A DNA stretch of 64,000 nt from Hungatella sp. UBA3048 (GTDB lineage Bacteria > Bacillota > Clostridia > Lachnospirales > Lachnospiraceae). The position numbers and the translations under genes were made by a program. Below are positions 16,745 to 24,669 of the stretch, in pieces. The DNA lies in contig DFCS01000047.1 of the NCBI GenBank assembly GCA_002367105.1, positions 1 to 64,000 on the forward strand, in the 5' to 3' direction. Each line of letters starts with the position of its first letter. Position 1 is the first letter of the stretch. A model generated the notes under the pieces. It saw only the letters and a list, made by a program, of their open reading frames with translations. It was not told the origin of the DNA and ran no database searches.

Positions 16745-17788
16745 TCAGTCCTTTGGATACATATTTAGGCTTACTGTTTCATAAGTCACTGTCTCATGTT
16801 CCTCCAAAGTAGTCTGATAAAATTTGTTAATAGGAGTTGTGATGCTGCCCTGAAGCATCACATCTATGGACAGGATGCTGTCGTACCCTATCTGATACAA
16901 AGGCTGCTGAATGCTGGTGATCCGCGGACCGCGGTAGGAGAAGCCGTATGTAATCAGATTGTCAAATCCTACAACAGAAACATCTTCAGGCACCTTAAAT
17001 CCAGACTGCTGCAGCTCGTTAATTACCTGCATGGCTATCTTGTCGTTGCTGCAGAAAATGGCGGTGGGCCGTTCGCCTTCTGGATGGGCCATCATTTCCC
17101 TGAAATTGGGCAGGGAGAGTGAGGAGTCATTAAGGGTATTCTGGATATAATAATCCTGGATTATCAGACCGTTGTCCTGCATGGTCTCCATGTAGCCGCT
17201 GAAACGCTCCAGGATGACTTTTTTATTTGGGTTGCCCATCACATGGGCGATTCGCTTATGATTATGACTGATTAAATAATTCACCGCATCCTTTGCTCCA
17301 GTTACATTATCAATAAGAAACTGGTTAACCGGCATCATCTGAAAGTTGTTTTCAATCAACAAAAAGGGAAATCCCACTTCTTGCAGATGCTCAATCATTG
17401 CTTTGTCTGAAAAAAGTGAACCGTATAAGATGATGGCGTCTGAAATACCGTTTGTCAGGTATTCGATATAGCGGTCCCTGACTTTCTCATCTCTTCCCGG
17501 ACTGCAAAATATGACGTTACGCCCAAGGAGAGCGGAGGCATCCTCAATGCCGCGAATGAGATCGGTGAAAAAAGGATCATGTATATTACGCAGCAGGATA
17601 GCAATGGAATCTGTTTGCTTCTTTACCAGTGAGCGGGCTGCATTATTAGGAAAATATCCCAGTTCCTTTATGGCCTGGTCAACCTTGGCTTTGGTTTTGG
17701 GAGAGACTTTATCAGAGCCATTAACTACTCGGGATACAGTGGTTAAAGATACGCCAGAGTAAGCTGCTACATCTTTTATGGTTTTCAT
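16745..17788 (-). CDS. LacI family transcriptional regulator (347 aa)
   Basis: The N-terminal helix-turn-helix is a standard LacI type (IKDVAAYSGVSLTTVSRVVNG, then hinge helix NNAARSLVKK). A periplasmic-binding-like effector domain occupies residues about 60-340. It probably represses the divergent sugar ABC operon beginning at 18037. Two TGAAAACGTT-containing operator-like sites lie between the genes. An AAGGGATT site precedes the start on the minus strand. The effector is unknown but should be a glycoside or sugar acid handled by the operon. Confidence 0.9.
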   Translation of the reverse strand: MKTIKDVAAYSGVSLTTVSRVVNGSDKVSPKTKAKVDQAIKELGYFPNNAARSLVKKQTDSIAILLRNIHDPFFTDLIRGIEDASALLGRNVIFCSPGRDEKVRDRYIEYLTNGISDAIILYGSLFSDKAMIEHLQEVGFPFLLIENNFQMMPVNQFLIDNVTGAKDAVNYLISHNHKRIAHVMGNPNKKVILERFSGYMETMQDNGLIIQDYYIQNTLNDSSLSLPNFREMMAHPEGERPTAIFCSNDKIAMQVINELQQSGFKVPEDVSVVGFDNLITYGFSYRGPRITSIQQPLYQIGYDSILSIDVMLQGSITTPINKFYQTTLEEHETVTYETVSLNMYPKD

Positions 17789-17875
17789 TTTTAATCCCTT
17801 CTTATGAAAATATTTGTACTTTTTTCATTATATCATATCTGAAAATCACTTTCAAGGCAGGAAAGTGGCTAAAAA

Positions 17876-17889
17876 TGAAAACGTTTATA
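17876..17889 (+). promoter_or_regulatory. LacI/cre-type operator, upstream copy
   Basis: TGAAAACGTTTATA matches the first 10 positions of the second site and resembles the CcpA/LacI-family consensus TGWAARCGYTWNCW. It lies 88 bases before the LacI start. Confidence 0.55.
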
Positions 17890-17941
17890 AAATTAAAATG
17901 ATCAAAATTAATTAAAAATAATATATAAAGTGAAAAAAAGC

Positions 17942-17970
17942 TTGCAAAATGCACAAGTATTTGCTAGTAT
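17942..17970 (+). promoter_or_regulatory. Promoter of the sugar ABC operon
   Basis: TTGCAA (17942-17947) and TAGTAT (17965-17970) are separated by 17 bases. The perfect operator at 17986 lies over the expected start of transcription. Confidence 0.6.
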
Positions 17971-17985
17971 GTAGTTGTAATAAAA

Positions 17986-17999
17986 TGAAAACGTTAACA
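17986..17999 (+). promoter_or_regulatory. LacI/cre-type operator over the transcription start
   Basis: TGAAAACGTTAACA is a full match to the cre/LacI-family consensus. Its position, 15 bases after the -10 element, suits repression by the neighbouring LacI protein or by CcpA. Confidence 0.65.
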
Positions 18000-18036
18000 T
18001 TTTAGAAAAAGGGTAAAAAGAGCAAGGAGGAAAAAC

Positions 18037-19323
18037 ATGAAAAAGGTAGTAAAGAGAACATTAAGTATGACTATGGCAGCAACAATGGCATTAGGACTTA
18101 TGGTCGGATGCTCTTCGGCGAAGGGAGAACAGAAATCTGATACGGCTCCCCAGTCTGATCAGAAAACAGAGGCTTCAGGGAAACCCGTTACCATTAAATT
18201 TTGGGATGGCAACTGGCAGGAGGCTGTTTGGCCGGAGGTAGAGGCGATATGGAACAAGGAACACCCTGATATTAAGATCGAAGCTGAATTCCAGGCAGAT
18301 CTTGCAAATGATAAATACATGCTGGCGCTTAAAAACGGCACTGCTCCAGATGTCCTGTCCTGTGCGCTGGATTGGGTTACCACGTTTGGAAATGCAGGTT
18401 TGCTTGCACCACTTGATGAATACGTGGCAAAGGATTCCCTGGATGTAAATCAGTTCGTCAAAGGTGCTAACGATGCCTCCACTGTGGACGGAAAACTCTA
18501 TGGCCTTCCATTCCGCAGTGAAACATATGTCATGTTTTATAACAAGGACATCCTGTCGGCAGCAGGATATAATACCCCTCCTGCAACCTGGGATGAGGTG
18601 AAAGAAGTGGCAGCTGCATGCACGAACGGTGATGTATATGGATATGGTCTATGCGGCACAAATTACTCGAATTTCTCTTTCCAGTACATAACCATGCTCC
18701 GTTCTTCCGGTGGTGATATTCTAAATGCGGACAATACCGCATCTGCACTGGGGAGCGATGTAGCAATCCAGACAGCGCAGCTTTATAAAGATCTGGCAGC
18801 TTATGCACCTGCATCCTTATTGGAAAATGACAACATTGCAAACCGCACCCTGTTTGCCAGCGGAAAAATTGCAATGTACCTATGCGGTATCTATGATCTG
18901 GCAGAAATTGTAAAAGCAAATCCGGATTTGAATTTTGCATGTACCATGGTTCCTACGGCAAACGGTGCAGAGAGGAACACCATTTTAGGAGGCTGGTCCG
19001 TAGCGGTTGCTGAGTCCAGCAAGGAGAAAGAAGCTGCATGGGAATTTGTGAAATTCCTTAGCAGACCTGATATTGCGGCTATTTATACAAATACTTTCAC
19101 AGGTACGGCAGAAGTAGCGGCCCGTTACACGGACTATCCGGAAGAAATTATCAAGCCAAATGCAGACGCTTTGCAGTATGCGAATGCACTTCCGGCAGTT
19201 GAGAACATTGTAGGTATCCGCCAGGCTATCATGGATAACCTTCAGCTGATGCTATCTGAGGATATGTCTGCCGAGGAAGCCAGCGGACAGTTAGATCAGG
19301 CAACAAAGGAACTGTTAAAGTAA
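18037..19323 (+). CDS. Sugar ABC transporter solute-binding lipoprotein (428 aa)
   Basis: The lipobox is LMVGC (C25). The mature protein is of the extracellular family 1 (MalE/MsmE) type, with ITIKFWDGNWQEA-like start, GTAPDVL, GLPFRSETYVMFYNKD and FASGKIAMYLCG lobes. It follows an AAGGAGG site and is the first gene of the operon read from the 17942 promoter. It should capture a beta-glucoside or an acidic oligosaccharide, judging by the glycosidase, dehydratase and oxidoreductase downstream. Confidence 0.9.
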   Translation: MKKVVKRTLSMTMAATMALGLMVGCSSAKGEQKSDTAPQSDQKTEASGKPVTIKFWDGNWQEAVWPEVEAIWNKEHPDIKIEAEFQADLANDKYMLALKNGTAPDVLSCALDWVTTFGNAGLLAPLDEYVAKDSLDVNQFVKGANDASTVDGKLYGLPFRSETYVMFYNKDILSAAGYNTPPATWDEVKEVAAACTNGDVYGYGLCGTNYSNFSFQYITMLRSSGGDILNADNTASALGSDVAIQTAQLYKDLAAYAPASLLENDNIANRTLFASGKIAMYLCGIYDLAEIVKANPDLNFACTMVPTANGAERNTILGGWSVAVAESSKEKEAAWEFVKFLSRPDIAAIYTNTFTGTAEVAARYTDYPEEIIKPNADALQYANALPAVENIVGIRQAIMDNLQLMLSEDMSAEEASGQLDQATKELLK

Positions 19324-19334
19324 TCCGAAGTGGG

Positions 19335-19370
19335 GCAGGCAGGCTCCGTTTACAGGCGGGCCTGCCTTTT
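19335..19370 (+). terminator. Intra-operon attenuating hairpin
   Basis: AGGCAGGC (19337-19344) pairs with GCCTGCCT (19360-19367), followed by a short TTT run. Such hairpins after a binding-protein gene commonly lower expression of the permease genes. Confidence 0.55.
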
Positions 19371-19394
19371 AATAGAGAAAGGTGAAATGAAAGT

Positions 19395-20273
19395 ATGCTT
19401 AGAAAAATCAAACGTTCAGGAGCCGGATATGTACTTCCTGCTGTGATTACCGTTGCAGTAGTCATGATATATCCGTTGCTTTATACGTTGGTCATGGGGT
19501 TCTTTAACAACACCCTGTTCCTGGAAGCACCTGTTTTCAGCGGTATTTCCCAGTACAAAAAGTTGTTTGAGGATAAAGTGTTCCTTGGTTCTATCACAAA
19601 TACGTTAGTATGGACGTTTGGAAGTGTTTTCTTTCAGTTTGGTCTGGGTTTTATCATGGCTTTGATCCTTCACCAGCCATTTGTGAAAGGAAAGACTCTT
19701 ATACGTATCCTGTTAATGATCCCATGGGTAACGCCCAGCATCATCGGTTCCGCTGTGTGGAAGTGGATGTACAATGCGGATTATGGTATTATCAACTTCA
19801 TTTTCAGCTCACTGGGAATCATTGAAAAGAACCAGACATGGCTGTCCAATCCCAAGATTGCCATGTGGTCTGTCATTGCAGTCAACACATGGAAGATGTT
19901 CCCGTTCATCCTGCTGATGATTGAGGCATCCCTTCAGAGTGTATCCAAGGATTTGAAAGAGGCTGCGGTTATTGATGGAGCAAATGTACTTGGCATCTTT
20001 AAAAACGTGACCTGGCCATCAATCGCCGCAACCTGCTATTCAACGATCCTGTTAATGATCATCTGGACCCTGAATGCATTTACCTTTATTTACGCAATGA
20101 CAGAGGGCGGACCAGCTCATAAGACAGAAGTAATGGCGATGTACATTTATAAACGGGCATTCATGGATTATGATTTCGGAATGGCCAGTGCAGCCAGCGC
20201 GGTCTTGTTTGCTTTATCTATGTTCGTAAGTCTTGTATATCTTTATCTTACAAGAGAAAAGGAGGGGAACTAA
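19395..20273 (+). CDS. Sugar ABC transporter permease, MalF-like (292 aa)
   Basis: This is a six-helix permease with a long second periplasmic loop and the EAA motif KEAAVIDGANVLGIFKNVTWP. AAAGGTGAAATGAAAGT precedes the ATG. It pairs with the MalG-like protein that starts one base after this stop. Confidence 0.9.
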   Translation: MLRKIKRSGAGYVLPAVITVAVVMIYPLLYTLVMGFFNNTLFLEAPVFSGISQYKKLFEDKVFLGSITNTLVWTFGSVFFQFGLGFIMALILHQPFVKGKTLIRILLMIPWVTPSIIGSAVWKWMYNADYGIINFIFSSLGIIEKNQTWLSNPKIAMWSVIAVNTWKMFPFILLMIEASLQSVSKDLKEAAVIDGANVLGIFKNVTWPSIAATCYSTILLMIIWTLNAFTFIYAMTEGGPAHKTEVMAMYIYKRAFMDYDFGMASAASAVLFALSMFVSLVYLYLTREKEGN

Positions 20274-20274
20274 C

Positions 20275-21129
20275 ATGGTGAAAATGAAAAAATCTGTAAC
20301 AAGAACGAATATTGTCTGGCAGATTTGCACCTATGCAATCTTACTTCTTGTGATTCTGGCAGCCGTGTTCCCGGCAATCTGGATGCTGTCCACATCCATC
20401 AAGCTTCCTACGGAGCAGTATGATATCCCCCCTCAGATCATCCCGGACACACCTACATGGGGCAATTATGTCAATGTACTTACTAATTCCAAGATGTTTG
20501 ACGCTTTTGTCAACAGTGTCATCATTACGGTCAGCGTGGTTGTAATTACGTTGCTTATTTCCATTCTGGCAGGTTACGGCTTAAGCAGATATAAGTTTAG
20601 GGGACATGGAGTGCTTAAGATTGCTCTTCTGTTCGGACAGATGATTCCCAGTGTGGTAATCATAATCCCCTTGTATTTCCTGGTTGCAAAAACAGGGCTT
20701 TTGGATACTCATTTTTCACTGATCATGGCAGATATGGCACTGACGATACCCATGGGTGTTATCATGCTCAGTTCCTTTTTTGAGACAGTGCCAAAGGAAC
20801 TGGAGGAAGCAGCTAAAATAGATGGCTGTACGGGAATCGGGGCGCTGTTTCGAGTGGTTTTGCCTATTGCAAAACCGGGATTGATCTCCGTGGCTATTTA
20901 CACCTACATCCATGCATGGGAAGAATTCCTTTTTGCTTTGAACTTGAGTACATCGACTAAGACAAGAACACTTCCCATTGCTATCCACATGTTTGCAGGA
21001 GAGTTTGCGGTAGACTGGGGTTCCACGATGGCAGCATCTGCCATAGTAGCTTTTCCGGTACTCCTTATTTTCCTTTCATGCAACAGATATTTTGTCAAGG
21101 GTATGGCAGACGGTGCGGTAAAAGGATAA
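20275..21129 (+). CDS. Sugar ABC transporter permease, MalG-like (284 aa)
   Basis: Six helices are visible, with the EAA motif EEAAKIDGCTGIGALFRVVLP and the C-terminal KGMADGAVKG tail typical of MalG/MsmG proteins. ATG 20275 is chosen because a GGAGGGG site precedes it; the in-frame ATG at 20233 lies inside the previous gene. No ATPase gene occurs in this operon, so it probably uses a shared MsmX/UgpC-type ATPase encoded elsewhere. Confidence 0.9.
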   Translation: MVKMKKSVTRTNIVWQICTYAILLLVILAAVFPAIWMLSTSIKLPTEQYDIPPQIIPDTPTWGNYVNVLTNSKMFDAFVNSVIITVSVVVITLLISILAGYGLSRYKFRGHGVLKIALLFGQMIPSVVIIIPLYFLVAKTGLLDTHFSLIMADMALTIPMGVIMLSSFFETVPKELEEAAKIDGCTGIGALFRVVLPIAKPGLISVAIYTYIHAWEEFLFALNLSTSTKTRTLPIAIHMFAGEFAVDWGSTMAASAIVAFPVLLIFLSCNRYFVKGMADGAVKG

Positions 21130-21197
21130 CAGCAGCTGGCTGGGCAGTAATGAATAGGAAATAATGGATAATAGTTGGAATGGACAGGAGGTTGACG

Positions 21198-22607
21198 ATG
21201 GAACATAAGAGCGGTCGGACAGATATAAATTATGAAGAGTGTCTGAATTTTGTGAGACAAAGCTCCAATCCGTCTAAGTTACGGATCACGGATGTAAAAT
21301 TCACCAAGGTGGATCTTCCGCCCTGGGGCTGTTATCTGGTGAGAATCGACACTAACCAGGGAATCAGCGGATATGGGGAAATGCGTGACGGCGCCAGCGC
21401 CACTTATTTAAAATACTTAAAGAGCAGGATCATTGGCGAGAATCCCTGTGATGTAGATCGTATTTTTCGAAAAATCAAGCAATTTGGCGGTCAGTCCAGA
21501 CAGTCCGCAGGCGTTTGTGCCATTGAACTGGCCCTCTGGGACCTGGCGGGTAAGGCGTACGGGGTTCCTGTGTATCAGCTTTTGGGAGGAAGATTCCGGG
21601 ATAAGGTCAGGCTCTATGCTGATACCCATATTGAGGAAGGAAGGGCAACCGGCATCTTAATGGAGCCGGAGAAAGTGGGACAAATCTTAAAAGGGTATAT
21701 GGATCAGGGATTTACCGCAGTGAAGATTCTTAGTGTGGAGCTTCTTATGGCGCAGGAGGGAAATTATTCCGGTCCCTTAGACTGGGTCAATGAGCTGCGG
21801 GCTGTTGAGGAAGAGGTACGCCGGGTCTCAAGAACCGGAACAAGGGCTGAAGGTTCTGCAGCCAATGCGGCATTGTATGATTTTAACCGGATTTCACACC
21901 CCTTTACCAATATGCATGTGACGGAACAAGGGCTGGAGCATCTGGATGAATACATTGGAAGGGTGCGGGATGTGATTGGTACAAAAGTGCCATTGGCGAT
22001 TGATCATTTCGGTCATTTCCCCCTTCCGGATATGATTAAGATTGCAAGAAGGCTTGAAAAATATAACCTGGCATGGCTTGAGGATATGCTCCCCTGGTAT
22101 CTGACGGATCAGTACAAGGAACTAAAGCATTCGACGACTTCTCCCCTTGCAACGGGAGAAGATATGTACCTGACAGAGACCTTTGAACCTCTTTTTGAGG
22201 CAGGTGCCTTGGATGTGGTGCATCCGGACCTCCTGACTTCCGGAGGTATCCTGGAAACCAAAAAACTGGGTGATATGGCGGCCAGATATGGAGTATCTAT
22301 GGCACTCCATATGTGTGAGAGCCCTATATCAGCCTTGGCTGGTGCCCATATGGCTACTGCCAGTGAGAATTTCTTTGTGCAGGAGCATGACGCCTTTGAC
22401 TCTGAGTGGTGGCAGGATTTGATCATAGGGCCGGTTAAGCCTATTGTGCAGGCTGGCTTTACGGCAGTAACGGATGCACCTGGTCTTGGAATTGAATCCT
22501 TAAACGAGGAACTGATCCGGGAACATGGGCCTATGAAAGGCAAAGATGTATGGGCATCTACCGATGAATGGAACCAGGAGACCTCTCTGGACCGGATATG
22601 GAGCTGA
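21198..22607 (+). CDS. Enolase-superfamily (mandelate racemase/muconate lactonizing) dehydratase (469 aa)
   Basis: A capping-domain start (ITDVKFTKVDLPPWGCYLVRI) leads to a barrel with metal ligands D in AIDHFGHF, E in WLEDMLPW and E in ATGEDMY. The acid/base segments are TAVKILS and ALHMCESPIS. The arrangement is that of sugar-acid dehydratases (galactonate, gluconate or glucarate types), which remove water from aldonic or aldaric acids. The protein is about 70 residues longer than usual, with an insertion around residues 185-245 that contains RVSRTGTRAEGSA. ATG 21198 follows CAGGAGG; an earlier ATG at 21180 would overlap that site. Confidence 0.8.
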   Translation: MEHKSGRTDINYEECLNFVRQSSNPSKLRITDVKFTKVDLPPWGCYLVRIDTNQGISGYGEMRDGASATYLKYLKSRIIGENPCDVDRIFRKIKQFGGQSRQSAGVCAIELALWDLAGKAYGVPVYQLLGGRFRDKVRLYADTHIEEGRATGILMEPEKVGQILKGYMDQGFTAVKILSVELLMAQEGNYSGPLDWVNELRAVEEEVRRVSRTGTRAEGSAANAALYDFNRISHPFTNMHVTEQGLEHLDEYIGRVRDVIGTKVPLAIDHFGHFPLPDMIKIARRLEKYNLAWLEDMLPWYLTDQYKELKHSTTSPLATGEDMYLTETFEPLFEAGALDVVHPDLLTSGGILETKKLGDMAARYGVSMALHMCESPISALAGAHMATASENFFVQEHDAFDSEWWQDLIIGPVKPIVQAGFTAVTDAPGLGIESLNEELIREHGPMKGKDVWASTDEWNQETSLDRIWS

Positions 22608-22627
22608 CAGGGTACAGAGAGGTCTCC
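22577..22627 (+). terminator. 13-bp inverted repeat spanning the dehydratase stop
   Basis: GGAGACCTCTCTG (22577-22589) is repeated inverted as CAGAGAGGTCTCC (22615-22627). There is no long T tract, so it may be an RNA-stabilising or processing hairpin rather than a full terminator. Confidence 0.45.
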
Positions 22628-22649
22628 CTTGTGATCTGCCTGCGGATGA

Positions 22650-22811
22650 GTTGTGCCTGAATTCCAGGAATGTTTCCTGGGTGAAGGGAATTTCGATCCC
22701 TTCCAGGTGGTGTATGCACTGATGCATTCAGGATTTGACGGCTTTATCGTCAGTGACATAAAAGGTTTGATGGAAGCGATAGTGAAATTAAAAACAATGG
22801 AAAATGCGTAA
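22650..22811 (+). pseudogene. C-terminal scrap of a mannonate-dehydratase-like or TIM-barrel protein
   Basis: An open frame without a start encodes PEFQECFLGEGNFDPFQVV, then YALMHSGFDGFIVSD, and ends at a TAA (22809-22811). The pattern FxExFxGEGNxDxxxxxxAL.xxGFxG is like the C-terminal barrel strands of UxuA-type mannonate dehydratases, where a DHVP segment would follow; here that part is replaced. The frame is closed by a stop at 22647. It is most simply a leftover of a deleted dehydratase gene of this operon. The assignment rests on motif resemblance only. Confidence 0.4.
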
Positions 22812-22832
22812 ATTGAAAGGAAGAGAATAATT

Positions 22833-23294
22833 ATGGACAAACCGATTGAGGATATGAGACTTGCACAGATTGGATTTCTGGTAAATGATATTGAGAAGAC
22901 AAAAAAGGAGTTTGCACGCTTTTTCGGGGTGGAGGAACCTGAAACCGTTAATAGCGGTGAATTCGAGATTACTAAGACGCAGTACAGGGGAGAGCCGGCG
23001 CCAAAGGCAAAGTGCTACATGACATTCTTCTATTTCGGAGATTTACAGATGGAGCTGATTCAGCCAAATGAAGAGCCAAGCATCTGGAAGGAGCATTTAG
23101 AGCAGTTTGGCGAAGGAATCCATCATATTTCCTTCAATGTAAAAGGTATGCAAAAGACCATCAGCGCCTGTGAAGATTGGGGAATGGAACTGCTGCAAAA
23201 AGGTGAGTACAGGAGAGGAAATGGAAGATATGCATTCATGGATGCACTGGACAGCCTGAAAGTAGTGGTAGAGCTGCTAGAACGGGACGAATAA
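22833..23294 (+). CDS. VOC (glyoxalase/bleomycin-resistance fold) protein (153 aa)
   Basis: Two beta-alpha-beta-beta-beta units are visible, with the metal-ligand positions E74 (LQMELIQP), H98 (GIHHISFNV) and E147 (VVVELLE). The first ligand position, usually His in HVGIVV, is Gln12 (LAQIGFLVNDI). The overall form is close to methylmalonyl-CoA epimerase/lactoylglutathione lyase-like VOC proteins. It may catalyse an isomerisation or epimerisation of a sugar-derived intermediate in this operon. An AAAGGAAGAG site precedes the ATG. Confidence 0.8.
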   Translation: MDKPIEDMRLAQIGFLVNDIEKTKKEFARFFGVEEPETVNSGEFEITKTQYRGEPAPKAKCYMTFFYFGDLQMELIQPNEEPSIWKEHLEQFGEGIHHISFNVKGMQKTISACEDWGMELLQKGEYRRGNGRYAFMDALDSLKVVVELLERDE

Positions 23295-23310
23295 GAAGGA
23301 GGTCGGAATC

Positions 23311-24657
23311 ATGGGACAGAGACAGTTTCCGGAAGGCTTTGCATGGGGGGCGGCTACTGCGTCATACCAGATTGAAGGTGCTTGGGATGAAGACGGAAGA
23401 GGAGAAACGATATGGGACAGGTATTGCCAGGTTCCCGGTAATGTGTTAAATGGAGATGATGGAAAAACAGCATGCGACCATTATCACAGATACAAAGAGG
23501 ATGTAGCGTTGATGAAGCGCATGGGAATCAAGGCTTACCGGTTCTCCATCGCCTGGTCCAGGATTTTTCCAAAGGGATACGGGGAAGTCAATGAAAAAGG
23601 GCTTGAATTTTACAGCAATCTTATAGATGAACTTTTAAATGCAGGAATTGAACCGTATATCACGTTATACCACTGGGATCTTCCTCAGGCCCTGCAGGAT
23701 ATAGGCGGATGGGCCAATCCCCAGATGCCGGAATACTTTTTGGAATATGCAAAGGTTGTTATAGATGCATTTCATGGCAGGGTGAAGAAATGGATTACAT
23801 TAAATGAACCTTATTGTGCTGCGTTCTTAGGCAATTCCGAAGGGCGTCAGGCTCCTGGTATCCGGGATTTTTCTACTGCTGTGCGGGTGTCTTACTTTCT
23901 TTATGTAGGTCACGGCCTTGCGGTGGATTATTTCCGTAAAAAGGGCTGTGATGGGGAAATTGGAATTACCTTAAACCTTATGGGAAGGCTTCCTCTTACG
24001 GATAAGCCAGAAGATATCCAGGCAGCAGCCAGGGCAGATGGGTATTTAAACCGCTGGTTTGCTGAGCCCATTGTGTACGGCAGATATCCTCAGGAAATGG
24101 TGGAGTTTTACCGTTCCAAAGGAGTAAGACTTCCGGAATTTAAAGAGGAGCACATGAAGCTCATTGGACAGAAGCTGGACTTCATCGGCCTGAATTATTA
24201 CAATGACTTTCATGTGAAGGCAGATGACAGCGTATGGCCTCTTGGGTTTAAGATAGAGAATCCCAAATACGTTCCTGTCAATGACAGGAACTGGCCGGTG
24301 ACAGAGCATGGCCTGGTAACAATGCTTTTGCGGATGAAGAATGAGTACGGAATTGACAAGATCTACATAACGGAAAATGGCACTTCCTTCCCGGATGTGG
24401 TTTCCATAGAAGGAAAAGTAGAAGACGGCGCAAGGAAGGATTATCTCCACAGGCATTTAACAGCACTTTGGGAGGCCATTTCCCAGGGAGTTAATGTTCA
24501 GGGATATTTCCAGTGGTCTTTGTATGACAACTTTGAGTGGTCATTCGGATATAGCAGCCGCTTCGGAATCGTATTCGTGGACTTCAATACACAGGAGAGA
24601 ATTATCAAGGAAAGCGGACACTGGTATTCAAAGGTAATTGAGCAGAATGCGGTATAA
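23311..24657 (+). CDS. GH1 beta-glucosidase (448 aa)
   Basis: This is a full-length family 1 glycosidase. The acid/base glutamate is E166 in WITLNEPYCAA and the nucleophile is E355 in IYITENGTS. QIEGAWDEDGRG and HWDLPQAL form the substrate pocket. The length and pocket match the non-phosphorylated beta-glucosidase group rather than the 6-phospho group found at 48319. It starts 16 bases after the VOC gene with a GAAGGAGG site. It would hydrolyse imported beta-glucosides in the cytoplasm, fitting import by an ABC system rather than a PTS. Confidence 0.9.
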   Translation: MGQRQFPEGFAWGAATASYQIEGAWDEDGRGETIWDRYCQVPGNVLNGDDGKTACDHYHRYKEDVALMKRMGIKAYRFSIAWSRIFPKGYGEVNEKGLEFYSNLIDELLNAGIEPYITLYHWDLPQALQDIGGWANPQMPEYFLEYAKVVIDAFHGRVKKWITLNEPYCAAFLGNSEGRQAPGIRDFSTAVRVSYFLYVGHGLAVDYFRKKGCDGEIGITLNLMGRLPLTDKPEDIQAAARADGYLNRWFAEPIVYGRYPQEMVEFYRSKGVRLPEFKEEHMKLIGQKLDFIGLNYYNDFHVKADDSVWPLGFKIENPKYVPVNDRNWPVTEHGLVTMLLRMKNEYGIDKIYITENGTSFPDVVSIEGKVEDGARKDYLHRHLTALWEAISQGVNVQGYFQWSLYDNFEWSFGYSSRFGIVFVDFNTQERIIKESGHWYSKVIEQNAV

Positions 24658-24669
24658 GGAGGCTTTCGT

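Noticed and set aside
17876..17999. The two TGAAAACGTT sites as a CRISPR-like or transposon repeat
   Set aside because: Only two copies, 14 bases each, at operator positions of a divergent LacI pair.
22109..22840. Long minus-strand open frame of 243 codons opposite the enolase-superfamily gene
   Set aside because: It runs antisense to a clearly recognisable conserved protein, has no ribosome site and a composition typical of an antisense shadow.
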